64,000 bases of DNA from Pomphorhynchus laevis (lineage: Eukaryota > Acanthocephala > Palaeacanthocephala > Echinorhynchida > Pomphorhynchidae), in the NCBI GenBank assembly GCA_012934845.2, contig WNNJ02000651.1, forward strand, positions 1 through 64,000. The letters are read 5' to 3'. Both the position numbers and the translations under genes were made by a program. The notes beneath the pieces are model-generated. The model searched no databases and was not told the DNA's origin. It saw nothing but the letters and a program-made list of their open reading frames with translations. This document shows, one piece after another, positions 63,671 through 64,000 of this stretch; within the stretch, counting starts at the first letter, position 1, and each line of letters opens with the position of its first letter.

Positions 63671-64000
63671 CAGCGTAAAAGATATGTGGAGACGTTAATT
63701 TTATGGTTATTACAAAGATTATATTATTTTTGCACTAAAAGGCAAAAATTATGTAAAAGTTTAACGAAATATTGGCATTGACCTCTGAAAAAAGAATCAA
63801 TCACTAGTCTTTAGTCAGATGTCATTTACATGACAGCAGTTGTGAATAAATATTCGAAATTACTATTTTAAATTAATTGTTGACGTTCAGCGTTTATTTA
63901 TATATTATTGTATACATTATATTAAACATTTTGTTCATAGTTGTCCTCGATTCTTTAATATGATTAAACAGATAAAATCTAAAAATTCAAATATCTAAAA

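Overview
This is a 64-kb piece of an AT-rich, intron-bearing animal nuclear genome, most likely an invertebrate. It has few cellular genes and many transposable elements of different ages. The only complete cellular gene is a four-exon typical 2-Cys peroxiredoxin on the + strand (17716-22308). It joins to an uninterrupted 197-residue protein, and all its splice sites are GT-AG. A single-exon OTU-family deubiquitinase-like frame lies on the - strand (41766-42458). A protein disulfide isomerase pseudogene lies at 7903-8948. The invertebrate (possibly flatworm) assignment is an inference from the peroxiredoxin sequence and the element mix, and is not firm.

Layout. 0.2-0.65 kb: a decayed reading frame. 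1.2-5.9 kb: a non-LTR retrotransposon with reverse transcriptase (RT), a restriction-like endonuclease (RLE) and, in the same frame, a complete ubiquitin-specific protease (USP/C19) domain. 6-9.8 kb: a foldback, a LINE ORF1 remnant, the PDI pseudogene and a Penelope-like (PLE) fragment. 12.5-16.6 kb: a nearly full-length L2-type LINE inside a (TA)n tract. 16.7-23.5 kb: a broken copy of peroxiredoxin exon 1, then the gene itself, with repeats in its introns. 23.5-33.7 kb: several PLE copies, foldbacks, a Merlin-type transposase remnant and a nested insertion. 33.7-34.1 kb: a CENP-B/pogo-type helix-turn-helix remnant. 36.3-46.8 kb: three - strand copies of one APE-type LINE around the OTU frame. 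49.9-58.8 kb: two further RLE-type elements flanking a CR1-like LINE. 60-62.7 kb: a second, truncated L2 copy.

The most notable signal outside the protein-coding elements is a set of short motifs with the hammerhead ribozyme core: CUGANGA, a stem II hairpin, then GAAA followed by a tiny self-complementary stem III. They occur in at least six unrelated short repeat families. Several of these families are perfect or near-perfect inverted pairs. One is present as a tandem dimer (about 46881-47320) and elsewhere as a monomer (about 40456-40712) whose length differs by one unit of about 183 bp. That is the architecture known for retrozymes, small non-autonomous retroelements that move through circular RNA. 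PLE reverse transcriptases, which are known hammerhead carriers, are present as possible helpers. All ribozyme calls were made by eye and need covariance-model and biochemical testing.
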